Source: an uncultured Bacteroidales bacterium (GTDB lineage Bacteria; Bacteroidota; Bacteroidia; Bacteroidales; F082). Taken from it: 64,000 bases of DNA. The translations under genes and the position numbers were made by a program. Of the stretch, positions 16,776 through 25,129 are shown one piece after another; position 1 is the stretch's first letter, and every line of letters starts with the position of its first letter. The notes under the pieces are model-generated. The model searched no databases and was not told where the DNA came from. It was given only the letters and a program-made list of their open reading frames with translations. The stretch lies in contig ONJF01000011.1 of NCBI GenBank assembly GCA_900318085.1, forward strand, positions 1-64,000, read 5' to 3'.

Positions 16776-16862
16776 GTCATTCCGAACTTGATTCGGAATC
16801 TCCTAAGCGTGAAAGGCATACTATTCGCTCAGGAGATGGCGGATCCTTGTCCGCCATGACGG
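16776..16862. repeat. Compound inverted repeat between the two convergent loci
   Basis: CGTCATTCCGAACTTGATTCGGAATCTCC at the left holds a small hairpin; GGAGATGGCGGATCCTTGTCCGCCATGACGG at the right holds another. Outer arms CCGTCA and TGACGG pair. It separates the plus-strand acyltransferase locus from the minus-strand GH16/CotH genes and may help end both transcripts. Confidence 0.75.
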
Positions 16863-16881
16863 TATAGGCTTTGGGTAAATT

Positions 16882-18855
16882 TTATTCCACCACTATCTCG
16901 TAAACCCTCCCCTCAATATCAGTCTTGTTATAAGGAATCAGCCCCTGCTCCCAGACGATGGGCGGCCACCATTCACTATAGTGATACTCCTGCGTGACGA
17001 TGGCCTTCATCTGGTTGTTCGGAATCGAGGTGTATTCGTTGTTCATGTAACCCATCACCCGCATCTTGTCGGGGCTGGGACCGAGACGCCAGATAATTTC
17101 GGTCGGCTTCCATTCGATTTCGTAGTAATAATAGGGTTCCTTGAAGGCTTTGTTGCTCATCGGAGCGCGCTCGGTGAGGGCCTTGTAGAGCCTGTACCAA
17201 CGCAGCGTCTCATACTTGTGCTCCTTGTCGTAAGGAATGCTATCGATGCCCCAAGAGAAATACTTGGGAGAAGGCACGGCCAAGTCCCAGTTGGTACAGC
17301 AGTACATCACATCATCGTTCAAGGTCTCGTCCTGCACTACGCAAATGCTGTCGGCACGCTTGCCATAATAGTCCTTCGGCCAGAAACGCGAGGCCTTCAC
17401 AATCTCGATATCGATTTCGGAATAATGGTAATCGGGACGACGCACAGGATTCTCCGAATCGTCGTTCTTATCCACATAACCACCTTCGGCCTCGTCGTGA
17501 CGACGGTTGTTCCAGGCATGGTTGTCACTGTAAATCAACCAGAATGCATAAGTAAGGCCATTCCAAATGTTCTCGTCGTTAAGCATCACGGGGAACTTGA
17601 TCTTGCCACGGAACTTGCCATAGGTGAAGCCCACGCGGGTGCGGATGCCCGTTGATTCTTTGTGTAAATTGTTCAGGTCGTCGTTGCCCGGGTTGATGAG
17701 GGAGATATAGCTGCCATCGTCGGCAAGGCGTACGGTTTGGCAAGGCGTTTCACTCACAACGGGCCAGTTCATCTGCAGCTCGGTGCTATCAAAGCGGTCA
17801 CGGTTGGCTTCATATTCGGCACGGGTATAGGGATTGTCGCCCACCACGTCTTGAATCAAGGGGATGTTTCGCAAGGTGTATTGACGGCTCACCTCGCTGA
17901 AAAACTGCTCGTAAAGCGCATGGTGATATAAGCTGTCGTCAGTACCGCAATGGCAGTTGGTGCTGTCGAGATGGTACCCGATGTTATTCACTTTCGACTC
18001 ATCAATAAACACACCCTTGTCGACAGCGATGACAGCACGCGTCTTCAGCTTGCGCTTCGAGCGGATGACCTTGATGTTTTTCGAGGGGTGCTTCTCAAAC
18101 CAACCGTAAGGGTTCACAAACTGGCCGTTTTCGTCGGTCTGCCCAATATGCTGCACATAATCAGGGATTTCTTTCAAGCCTTCCTCCTTGCAGAGCACCA
18201 GGATGAAGCTGTATTCGCCCACACGAGGATTGCGTTTCCAACGATGGTTCACGTCACCATTGTTCCTGCTATCGCTGATGACCCAGAGGGCATCCAAGTA
18301 AAGTTGTTCGTCCACCTCTCGGCCGCTTTTCTCGGCCTTTTCCACAATGCTGTTGTACCATTCCGGCACGTTGTGAATGGAATTAATGACCTGTTGTATA
18401 TGCTCGGGGCTAAAACTGTTTTCCGATAGGTCGGCGCCATAGTATTTCTTTTCATCGCGAGGGTTGCCCACGATGCGGAAGGCATCCTTCGTGCGGTGGC
18501 GCTCAATGGGCTTGAATCCGATATTCACATCCTCCCAACTGCCGTAAAAGTTCTCGCTAGCCAAAGGCAAAGTGTCGTCGAATTTATAGCTTTCGTTTTG
18601 GTAATAGATCTTGTAGTATTTGTATTTCTTCGACAAAGTGAAGAACCGAAACTCGAACAGTCCCGAGCCGTCTTTGGTCTGCTGAACGGAGGGCAAAGCG
18701 ATGCCTTCCAAAACGGCATTGTCCATATCCATATCAAGGGTGACCGTCTTATTACGGCCAAAGTTCGACATTGGACGGAAATAATTGGTTTTCATTAATA
18801 AGAATCCCAAGAGCAACAGCAAGAGCCACCATAGTTTTTTTCTACTTCTTTTCAT
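16882..18855 (-). CDS. Membrane-anchored or secreted GH16-like protein
   Basis: 657 residues with an N-terminal hydrophobic segment (about 8-20). The C-terminal half looks like a GH16 beta-jelly-roll: YGKFRGKIKFP, then LTYAFWLI, then the catalytic-type motif SEIDIEI with Glu480, Asp482 and Glu484, then YYYEIEWKPTEIIWRLG. GH16 enzymes cut beta-glucans, agars, carrageenans and similar polymers outside the cell. The N-terminal half is not recognised, but around residues 160-195 it contains the same short helical module (PEWYNSIVEKAEKSGREVDE) found in five of the AlgX-like proteins. That link and its position suggest it acts on the same surface polymer. Substrate unknown. Confidence 0.7.
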   Translation of the reverse strand: MKRSRKKLWWLLLLLLGFLLMKTNYFRPMSNFGRNKTVTLDMDMDNAVLEGIALPSVQQTKDGSGLFEFRFFTLSKKYKYYKIYYQNESYKFDDTLPLASENFYGSWEDVNIGFKPIERHRTKDAFRIVGNPRDEKKYYGADLSENSFSPEHIQQVINSIHNVPEWYNSIVEKAEKSGREVDEQLYLDALWVISDSRNNGDVNHRWKRNPRVGEYSFILVLCKEEGLKEIPDYVQHIGQTDENGQFVNPYGWFEKHPSKNIKVIRSKRKLKTRAVIAVDKGVFIDESKVNNIGYHLDSTNCHCGTDDSLYHHALYEQFFSEVSRQYTLRNIPLIQDVVGDNPYTRAEYEANRDRFDSTELQMNWPVVSETPCQTVRLADDGSYISLINPGNDDLNNLHKESTGIRTRVGFTYGKFRGKIKFPVMLNDENIWNGLTYAFWLIYSDNHAWNNRRHDEAEGGYVDKNDDSENPVRRPDYHYSEIDIEIVKASRFWPKDYYGKRADSICVVQDETLNDDVMYCCTNWDLAVPSPKYFSWGIDSIPYDKEHKYETLRWYRLYKALTERAPMSNKAFKEPYYYYEIEWKPTEIIWRLGPSPDKMRVMGYMNNEYTSIPNNQMKAIVTQEYHYSEWWPPIVWEQGLIPYNKTDIEGRVYEIVVE

Positions 18856-18872
18856 AGGGGTGATTTAAAGGA

Positions 18873-18880
18873 CAAAAATA
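18873..18880 (-). promoter_or_regulatory. -7 element for the GH16-like gene
   Basis: TATTTTTG on the minus strand, 17 bp before the start codon. Confidence 0.6.
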
Positions 18881-18912
18881 GGGATTTTCGCCTAAACTAT
18901 TCAGAAAACAAC

Positions 18913-20736
18913 CTAATATCTCACGATTCTTTGGGCTAGACCACCGATACGCAACACATATAAACCTAGAGGCAGTTCGGATTGTATGGCAAAATGGTTC
19001 ATGCCACACTCAAGCAGCACTTTCTCGCGATACACACAACGCCCCATCAGGTCAACGACCGTCACCTCCTCTTCCTTATTTCCTCCAGAAGAGAGCAAAA
19101 CATACAACTGGTCAGAGAAAGGATTCGGATAACAGGTGAAGTTGATGGGCTCCGTGTTGGAGAGGACGTTCAAGAACGCTTCGATTTGCGCCTCCATGTT
19201 CTGATTACGACTTTGCAAAAAGGCATCTATCCTGTCCACATGATCCGACCAGAGAGACTCGGAGGTCGGGAAACCAAACCTATGGCACTGGTTGGGGACC
19301 TCATCCTTGATTTCCTCACGAATGGCGGTTAAGATGGGACCTGTATAAGTGTAATTGAGCCTATGGGTCATCAGTTCCCCAAAACGGGAACGCAACCTTT
19401 CAACGAAGTCGTCGTTCTTCAATAACCGACGAAAAAACAGCGTAGACGTCGCATTGGAAGGATTGACATGGTCGCTGGTGTCGATGATATTGGCAAACAC
19501 ATCCCAATTGCGGAAGAAGCAACCGTCGCCATCATAAAACATCCACCGCCACTTCCTGTCATCGGTTTGCCAGCAGCGGAGATTGTTGGCCGGCCAGTCG
19601 ACATTGGCGGAATACAACTCGAAGATGAGATAATCGATGAAATTATTCATGTTGATTTTCGAGCACAGGTAGTCGTAGTCCTCGGCCTGCGACAAGTCGG
19701 CGGTCTCCATCCAGTCATAAAGATTGCGCCATTCCGTATCATCGCCTTCATCCAAGGTCGTCCAATTCTTGATGATATTGCAACTATCGGGGTTGACGTC
19801 ATAATGGTCCTCCAAATAACGCCCATCCGTCGCCTCTTCCATATAATAGATACCCCAATACTCACCATTCAGGAAGACGGTAACGGCACGGGTACCCAAA
19901 ACATCGATATCCAGTGAGCGTGCCACGCGATGGGAGAAAGCGTCGTTCAGTCCCGTCTGCAACCAGTTGCTGCCCCTGAACGGCTTGAGGTTGAAATGCT
20001 TGATATTGCCAATCGGTGTATCGCTAAAGAACGTGTGCTTAAAGCGTTTCTTGCCATATTCCTCCCGAGCGTAGAGCTTCATGCCTTTTTGTTGGAAGCG
20101 ACGTGAGGCACCGCCATGGGTACGCAACCCTGCCTGTTGATTGATGCCATGATTATCCTGCTCATAAAACTCAACATTGCAAAGGCGCTCCCAAGCCATA
20201 CCCTTGCAGAAATAATTGCCCGTCCATTCAGGCATACTCGATGACTGCCAAGCGCCAGGGACAAAGATGCCCCTATGGTAATCGAACAGGTCCAACGAAT
20301 CGGCGCAAAGCGACACGACAGGCAGCCCATGCGTTTCGCACCCCAATGCTTTGATGAAATAACTATTCGTCACGACCCGGCTGATGCATTGGCCTGCGTC
20401 ATTGAAAACCGCCGCGCGGATGACGATGCAATGCTGTACCGAATCCACGGCGAAGAACTCATTACTTAAGCAATTGACGATAGTGAAAATATCCGATTTT
20501 GAATAGATCCGCTCATCAAGCATCAAGGGTTCGTCATATAGTGGCGACTGTGCCGTAGGGCGATTGCCGTTCACTGTATATCGGATATGGTTCTGTGGGT
20601 AATAGTTGAACAACTCAAGTGCAAAGGCATCGTCATAAAAACCGCCTCGCGCCGAAAACAGTACCGTGTCGTTTTGGGCTTGCGCGGCAACGCCCACCAA
20701 CCAACACAAAACAAACGCTATTTTTTTGATGCTCAT
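18913..20736 (-). CDS. CotH-family protein with T9SS sorting domain, copy 1
   Basis: 607 residues. Signal peptide (1-20, ending VAAQAQ), a chitobiase-type C-terminal-like beta domain (about 28-75: IRYTVNGNRPTAQSPLY), a CotH kinase-like domain (about 190-480, with TRAVTVFLNGEYWGIYYMEE and the FYDGDGCF acidic motif near 400) and a C-terminal type IX secretion sorting domain (CYPNPFSDQLYV through GLYVLRIGG). CotH of Bacillus is a spore-coat protein kinase; the role of Bacteroidota homologues is not established. The protein should be exported and fixed at or released from the cell surface. It overlaps its paralog by 4 bp and lies downstream of it. Confidence 0.82.
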   Translation of the reverse strand: MSIKKIAFVLCWLVGVAAQAQNDTVLFSARGGFYDDAFALELFNYYPQNHIRYTVNGNRPTAQSPLYDEPLMLDERIYSKSDIFTIVNCLSNEFFAVDSVQHCIVIRAAVFNDAGQCISRVVTNSYFIKALGCETHGLPVVSLCADSLDLFDYHRGIFVPGAWQSSSMPEWTGNYFCKGMAWERLCNVEFYEQDNHGINQQAGLRTHGGASRRFQQKGMKLYAREEYGKKRFKHTFFSDTPIGNIKHFNLKPFRGSNWLQTGLNDAFSHRVARSLDIDVLGTRAVTVFLNGEYWGIYYMEEATDGRYLEDHYDVNPDSCNIIKNWTTLDEGDDTEWRNLYDWMETADLSQAEDYDYLCSKINMNNFIDYLIFELYSANVDWPANNLRCWQTDDRKWRWMFYDGDGCFFRNWDVFANIIDTSDHVNPSNATSTLFFRRLLKNDDFVERLRSRFGELMTHRLNYTYTGPILTAIREEIKDEVPNQCHRFGFPTSESLWSDHVDRIDAFLQSRNQNMEAQIEAFLNVLSNTEPINFTCYPNPFSDQLYVLLSSGGNKEEEVTVVDLMGRCVYREKVLLECGMNHFAIQSELPLGLYVLRIGGLAQRIVRY

Positions 20737-22556
20737 TGTATCACGATTTTTATGGCATGTCCTCCGATTCTCAAGAGATACGTACCCGCATTCAAGTTGG
20801 GATGAAAGGAAATGTCATTGTTTCCTTCAACCATAAGGCAAGGCATGATAAACACTTTCCTGCCAATCATGTCATAGATGCCAATCTCCGTCGTACCTAA
20901 ACCATCGGCATTGAAACTGAGGTGTATCTCACCCGAGGTCGGATTGGGATAACACTGAAACTGTTGGACCATGGGTTCTTCTACCGACAGGAATTGGTTC
21001 AATTCATCGATGATCTTCTCGGGTCTCTCGCGCAAAAACTGGTCAATCACCGCCATGCAATAATACTCCCAAGTCGCAAAGTTGGCTGGCATGTTGAAGC
21101 GCGCGATTTGGTTGGGCACCTCCCCTTGCAAGGTCTGTTTGATATAGTCGTAATAGGGCTTGGTGTTTTCGTATGACAGTTTTGTGGCAACCAACTGATT
21201 GAAACGGCTCGCAAACCGTTCCCTGAACCGGGGGCTCTCCAACAGCCTTCTGAAGAACAACGTCGACCTACGGCTCGCAGGATAACCCTCGTTACCGTCG
21301 TAGGTGGCATTGGCAAAGACGTCGAAGTTCTGGGTCTCGAGACAGGCGTCGCCGTCATAGAAGATCCACCTCCATTTGCCGTCACCAAGTTGCCACATCC
21401 TCACGTTATAGGCTGGCCAGTCAAGGTTGGCGGAAAACAGCTCAAGCACATAATAGTCGATGAAATTATCAATGTCTATATGCGCTTCGGCATAAGCATA
21501 TTGTTCCTCGTCAGAGAGGTCGGCATCCTCCATCCAAGTGCGCAAGGCATAGAAATTGTCGGAACTGCCACATTCAAGGTTGTTCCAAATGTTGATGAGG
21601 TTCACCGCCTCGATGTCGACACCAAGATGATCTTCCAAAAAGCGCTCGTCGGGTTTCTCGGCCACATAATACACGCCCCAATACTCACCGTTGAGGAACA
21701 ACACAGCGGCTCTCGAGGCCTGCGATTCCATATTGAGATGTTGAGCAATACGGCTGCAGATATAGTCCTTGCTCCCCGATCCATTCCAAGAAGCACCATA
21801 GGGTTTTAAACAGAGATGCTTGAAATTGTTGATGGGCAGCGTCTCAAAAAACTTATGTTTCAGCCGCTTCTCTCCATACTCCTCGCGAGCATAGACTTTC
21901 AACCCTTTCTGTTGACGCCATCGTGACTGCTTCCCGTGGGTCCGCATACCCACTAACTGATTGACACCCTTGTTGTCGAGTTCATAAAACTCTATATTGG
22001 TCAATCGCTCCCACTCGTCCCCTCTCTGAAAGTAATTTCCTGTAAAGTATGGATTCGATGAGTCAAAATGCATACCTGGCACAAAGATGCCTGTTTCATA
22101 GTCAAACAAATCCAACGAGTCGGCGCAAAGCGAAACGGCAGGCAAGCCATGCGTATCGCAACCCAAAGCACGTATAAAATAACTATTCGTCTTCACAGCG
22201 CTGATACAGCTGTCGTTTTCGTCGAACACCGCTGCACGAATCACAATGCAACGCTGCACCGAATCGGCAAGATAAAAATCCTGTTCAGGACAGTTTATTA
22301 TGGTATAGATGTCAGATCTCGAGTATTTGCTGGCATCCAAAAGCAGCGGCTCCTCATATAGAGACGACTCTGCTGTAGGCTTGTTTCCATTGGTGGTATA
22401 ACGGATGTGATGCTGCGGATAGTTATTGAACAATTCCAGCGCGAAAACGTCGTCATAAAACCCACCTTGGACCGAAAAGACCACTGTGTCGTTTTGGGCC
22501 ATGGCTCCGAAAACGACCGACAGGGCGAATAATATGAGACAGAGACGTTTGCGCAT
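20733..22556 (-). CDS. CotH-family protein with T9SS sorting domain, copy 2
   Basis: 607 residues with the same four-part layout as copy 1: signal peptide (ending FGAMAQ), chitobiase-like beta domain, CotH domain (RAAVLFLNGEYWGVYYVAEK and FYDGDACL) and T9SS tail (CYPNPTSGEIHLSF, GTYLLRIGG). The ATG at 22556 is chosen because it gives a proper signal peptide; the frame stays open upstream to 22637 only because it reads through a 28-bp palindrome and the promoter. First gene of a CotH pair; equal length and same order of domains show a tandem duplication. Confidence 0.82.
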   Translation of the reverse strand: MRKRLCLILFALSVVFGAMAQNDTVVFSVQGGFYDDVFALELFNNYPQHHIRYTTNGNKPTAESSLYEEPLLLDASKYSRSDIYTIINCPEQDFYLADSVQRCIVIRAAVFDENDSCISAVKTNSYFIRALGCDTHGLPAVSLCADSLDLFDYETGIFVPGMHFDSSNPYFTGNYFQRGDEWERLTNIEFYELDNKGVNQLVGMRTHGKQSRWRQQKGLKVYAREEYGEKRLKHKFFETLPINNFKHLCLKPYGASWNGSGSKDYICSRIAQHLNMESQASRAAVLFLNGEYWGVYYVAEKPDERFLEDHLGVDIEAVNLINIWNNLECGSSDNFYALRTWMEDADLSDEEQYAYAEAHIDIDNFIDYYVLELFSANLDWPAYNVRMWQLGDGKWRWIFYDGDACLETQNFDVFANATYDGNEGYPASRRSTLFFRRLLESPRFRERFASRFNQLVATKLSYENTKPYYDYIKQTLQGEVPNQIARFNMPANFATWEYYCMAVIDQFLRERPEKIIDELNQFLSVEEPMVQQFQCYPNPTSGEIHLSFNADGLGTTEIGIYDMIGRKVFIMPCLMVEGNNDISFHPNLNAGTYLLRIGGHAIKIVIQ

Positions 22557-22573
22557 GTCGTTAATTAACGACG

Positions 22574-22581
22574 CAAAAATA
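22574..22581 (-). promoter_or_regulatory. -7 element for the CotH pair
   Basis: TATTTTTG on the minus strand, 17 bp before the ATG. The 28-bp palindrome at 22591-22618 covers the place where the -33 element would be. Confidence 0.55.
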
Positions 22582-22590
22582 CAAAAAAAT

Positions 22591-22618
22591 GTAGAGACGT
22601 AGCGCGCTACGTCTCTAC
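22591..22618. repeat. 28-bp palindrome (GTAGAGACG family), copy 6
   Basis: Perfect palindrome with centre TAGCGCGCTA, between the DPP gene and the CotH promoter. Confidence 0.9.
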
Positions 22619-22644
22619 AAACGTTTTCAATCGGCAATCACCAA

Positions 22645-24858
22645 TTAGATTTTCTCTTCTTCCACGCGCAGCGGTTTGGGTTCGCCACGGCGGATGTCGA
22701 GTTCATCGATGAGATTGGTGGCACCGGCGTACTTGTCGATGATGAAGAGCACATAACGCACGTCGACATTGATGGTACGCTGCAGTTTGGGCTCGAAGTT
22801 GACGTCACCGCTCATGGCTTCCCAGTTGCCGTCGAAGGCCAGGCCAATGAGTTCGCCCTTGCCGTTCATGATGGGGCTACCAGAGTTGCCGCCAGTGATG
22901 TCGTTGGTCGACAGGAAGCAAACCACGAGTTCGCCATTGTCGTCAGCGTATGCACCGAAGTCCTTCTTCTCGATGAGTTCGATGAGGCGCTTGGGGGCGT
23001 CAAACTCGTAATCACCAGGGACATACTTTTCGAGGATACCGTTGGCGGTGCACACATAGTCGTAATGCACGGCATCGGCGGGCATGTAATCCTGCACCGA
23101 GCCATAGCTCATACGCATGGTCGAGTTGGCATCGGGATAGAGGCTCTTGCCAGGCTGGGTGGCGGCGTAGTACTCACGCAGACCCTTGACAAAGATATGG
23201 TCATTCTCGGCCACAGTCTGCATCGCTGCACGATAATCACCCATGTGGTTCATGATGACATCCATCATTGAAGTGTTCATGATGTAAGCATAGTCTTTAC
23301 CGATCTTCTTGGGATTGGGTTTGGACAAGAAAGCCTTGATGCTTTCAGGAGTGGCGAAGATGGAGTTGGCATAGACATCATCAGCAAAGGCATCAATGTC
23401 GCCCTTGAACTTCTTGTCAATGATGGTGTAGATTTCAGGCAGTTCCTCGCCCTTGAAAGCGTTCTTGTAGGTCTTCAGCATCTCGGCAAAGGTCTTCTTC
23501 TCCACTTGCGGATCGGTCTCGGCAAAGAGTTCGTCCACATTCATCTGTTGGAGCAGCATGAGTGCCATCTCTTGGGCTTCCTTGTCCTTGTTCACATAGG
23601 CATCATAATAAGAAGCAAACTGGGCAGCGATGCCAGCAGCACCAACGCTGGAAACGAAGTTGGGATAATAGATGTACTTGGCCACTTCGCCAAGGCTCTT
23701 ATAGGATTTTTTCAGGTTGGGCAATGCCTTGGCATATTCGGTCTTACCATTATTGTTGACCCACTTGGTGAAGTCGTTCTCCAAGGCGACTTTAGTCTCG
23801 CTGACCTTGTTCTTACGAAGCATGGTGCACTGGCCGATGAAGTTCTTCCAAGTGTTGGCCAAGCCAGCGTGGTTGTCGGCATACATCAGGTTGATGTGCT
23901 CGTCCACTTTCATGTATTCTTCCATCACTTCGAGTTCCTTACCGAAGATGTCGATGATGGTGGGATAGAACGTGTCGACATTATAGTCGATACCGTAGCT
24001 CGACATGTAACGCTCGGTGCTGCCGGGGAAGCCCCAAATCATGGTGAAGTCGTCCTTCTGCACGCCATCGAGGCTGATGGGCAGGTGGTGCTTGGGGGTC
24101 AACGGCACGTTGTCCTTGCTGTAAGCGGCGGGGTTGCCGTCCTTGTCGGCATAGACGCGGAAGATTGAGAAGTCGCCGGTATGACGAGGCCACATCCAGT
24201 TGTCGGTGTCGCCACCAAACTTACCAATTGAAGAGTTGGCCACACCCACGAGACGCACATCGGGGAACACTTGATAGACAAACATGTAGTACTCGTTGCC
24301 TTCAAAGAAGCCCTTGATGACGGGGTTGTACTTGCCGTCTTCCGAAGCAGCGGTTTCGAGTTCCTTGATCTTCTTGCGGATGGCAGCCTGTTGATCCAGA
24401 TAATCCATGTCATCGGTGACCACACCGAGGATGTCCTTGGTCACGTCTTCCATGCGGATGAGGAAGCTGGCGGTCATTTCGGGAGCGGGCAGTTCCTCAC
24501 CGTAGTTCTTGGCCCAGAAGCCGTCGCGAAGATAGTCATGTTGGTCGGAGCTCAACTTTTGGATGGCGCCATAGCCACAGTGGTGGTTGGTGAAGAGCAA
24601 ACCGTGTTCGCTCACAATCTCACCGGTGCAGAAGAAGCCACGCGGCATGGCATCGCTGCCAAGACCCACGATAGCGTCTTTCAGACTGCTGTGGTTGATG
24701 CTGTAAAGCTCTTCAGGGGTCAGTTGCAGCCCCATCTTCTGCATGTCAACATAGTTCAGGCGCTCGACAAACATCGGGAGCCACATGCCTTCATCGGCAT
24801 ACACGCGACCCACCGAAACCATGATGGCCATCGCGATGATTCCTAATACTTTTTTCAT
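22645..24858 (-). CDS. dpp7: S46 family dipeptidyl-peptidase, DPP7 type
   Basis: 737 residues; signal peptide (1-21) then an S46 serine exopeptidase that removes dipeptides from peptides in the periplasm. The catalytic parts are visible: TNHHCGYG (His92/93), DTDNWMWPRHTGDFS (Asp) and GGNSGSP (Ser659). The S1-pocket position, 18 residues after the Ser, is Gly677 (FDGNWE); in the characterised S46 enzymes Gly here marks DPP7 (hydrophobic P1) and Arg marks DPP11 (acidic P1). Such enzymes feed amino acids to peptide-fermenting Bacteroidales. It has its own promoter at 24922. Confidence 0.9.
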   Translation of the reverse strand: MKKVLGIIAMAIMVSVGRVYADEGMWLPMFVERLNYVDMQKMGLQLTPEELYSINHSSLKDAIVGLGSDAMPRGFFCTGEIVSEHGLLFTNHHCGYGAIQKLSSDQHDYLRDGFWAKNYGEELPAPEMTASFLIRMEDVTKDILGVVTDDMDYLDQQAAIRKKIKELETAASEDGKYNPVIKGFFEGNEYYMFVYQVFPDVRLVGVANSSIGKFGGDTDNWMWPRHTGDFSIFRVYADKDGNPAAYSKDNVPLTPKHHLPISLDGVQKDDFTMIWGFPGSTERYMSSYGIDYNVDTFYPTIIDIFGKELEVMEEYMKVDEHINLMYADNHAGLANTWKNFIGQCTMLRKNKVSETKVALENDFTKWVNNNGKTEYAKALPNLKKSYKSLGEVAKYIYYPNFVSSVGAAGIAAQFASYYDAYVNKDKEAQEMALMLLQQMNVDELFAETDPQVEKKTFAEMLKTYKNAFKGEELPEIYTIIDKKFKGDIDAFADDVYANSIFATPESIKAFLSKPNPKKIGKDYAYIMNTSMMDVIMNHMGDYRAAMQTVAENDHIFVKGLREYYAATQPGKSLYPDANSTMRMSYGSVQDYMPADAVHYDYVCTANGILEKYVPGDYEFDAPKRLIELIEKKDFGAYADDNGELVVCFLSTNDITGGNSGSPIMNGKGELIGLAFDGNWEAMSGDVNFEPKLQRTINVDVRYVLFIIDKYAGATNLIDELDIRRGEPKPLRVEEEKI

Positions 24859-24921
24859 TGATTTAACTTAATTTATTATGTATCTGATAATTATAAACAA
24901 TCACACCCCTGAGGGCGAGTG

Positions 24922-24929
24922 CAAAGATA
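24922..24929 (-). promoter_or_regulatory. -7 element for the DPP7-type gene
   Basis: TATCTTTG on the minus strand, about 63 bp before the start codon. Confidence 0.6.
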
Positions 24930-25105
24930 AAGAATTATTCAATACCTTTATAACTTCTTGAGATTCCCTTCGAGAATGGAGAATCGTTTTCTTTTTTCTG
25001 CGGCGGCATGCGATGTTTACCCTTTTCACACTTTATCAGCCGCCGCTTATTAACACACAGAATATATCCATTCCCGAGGGAATCTCCAAATTCAATAATA
25101 TTCAC

Positions 25106-25113
25106 TACCTTTG
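25106..25113 (+). promoter_or_regulatory. -7 element for the RlmL-like gene
   Basis: TACCTTTG, 16 bp before the ATG at 25130. It rules out the earlier in-frame ATG at 25013. Confidence 0.65.
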
Positions 25114-25129
25114 CAGCAAATTTAACCCC

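Noticed and set aside
22557-22637. Longer start of CotH copy 2
   Set aside because: The extension passes through a 28-bp palindrome and the -7 element, and the signal peptide begins at 22556.
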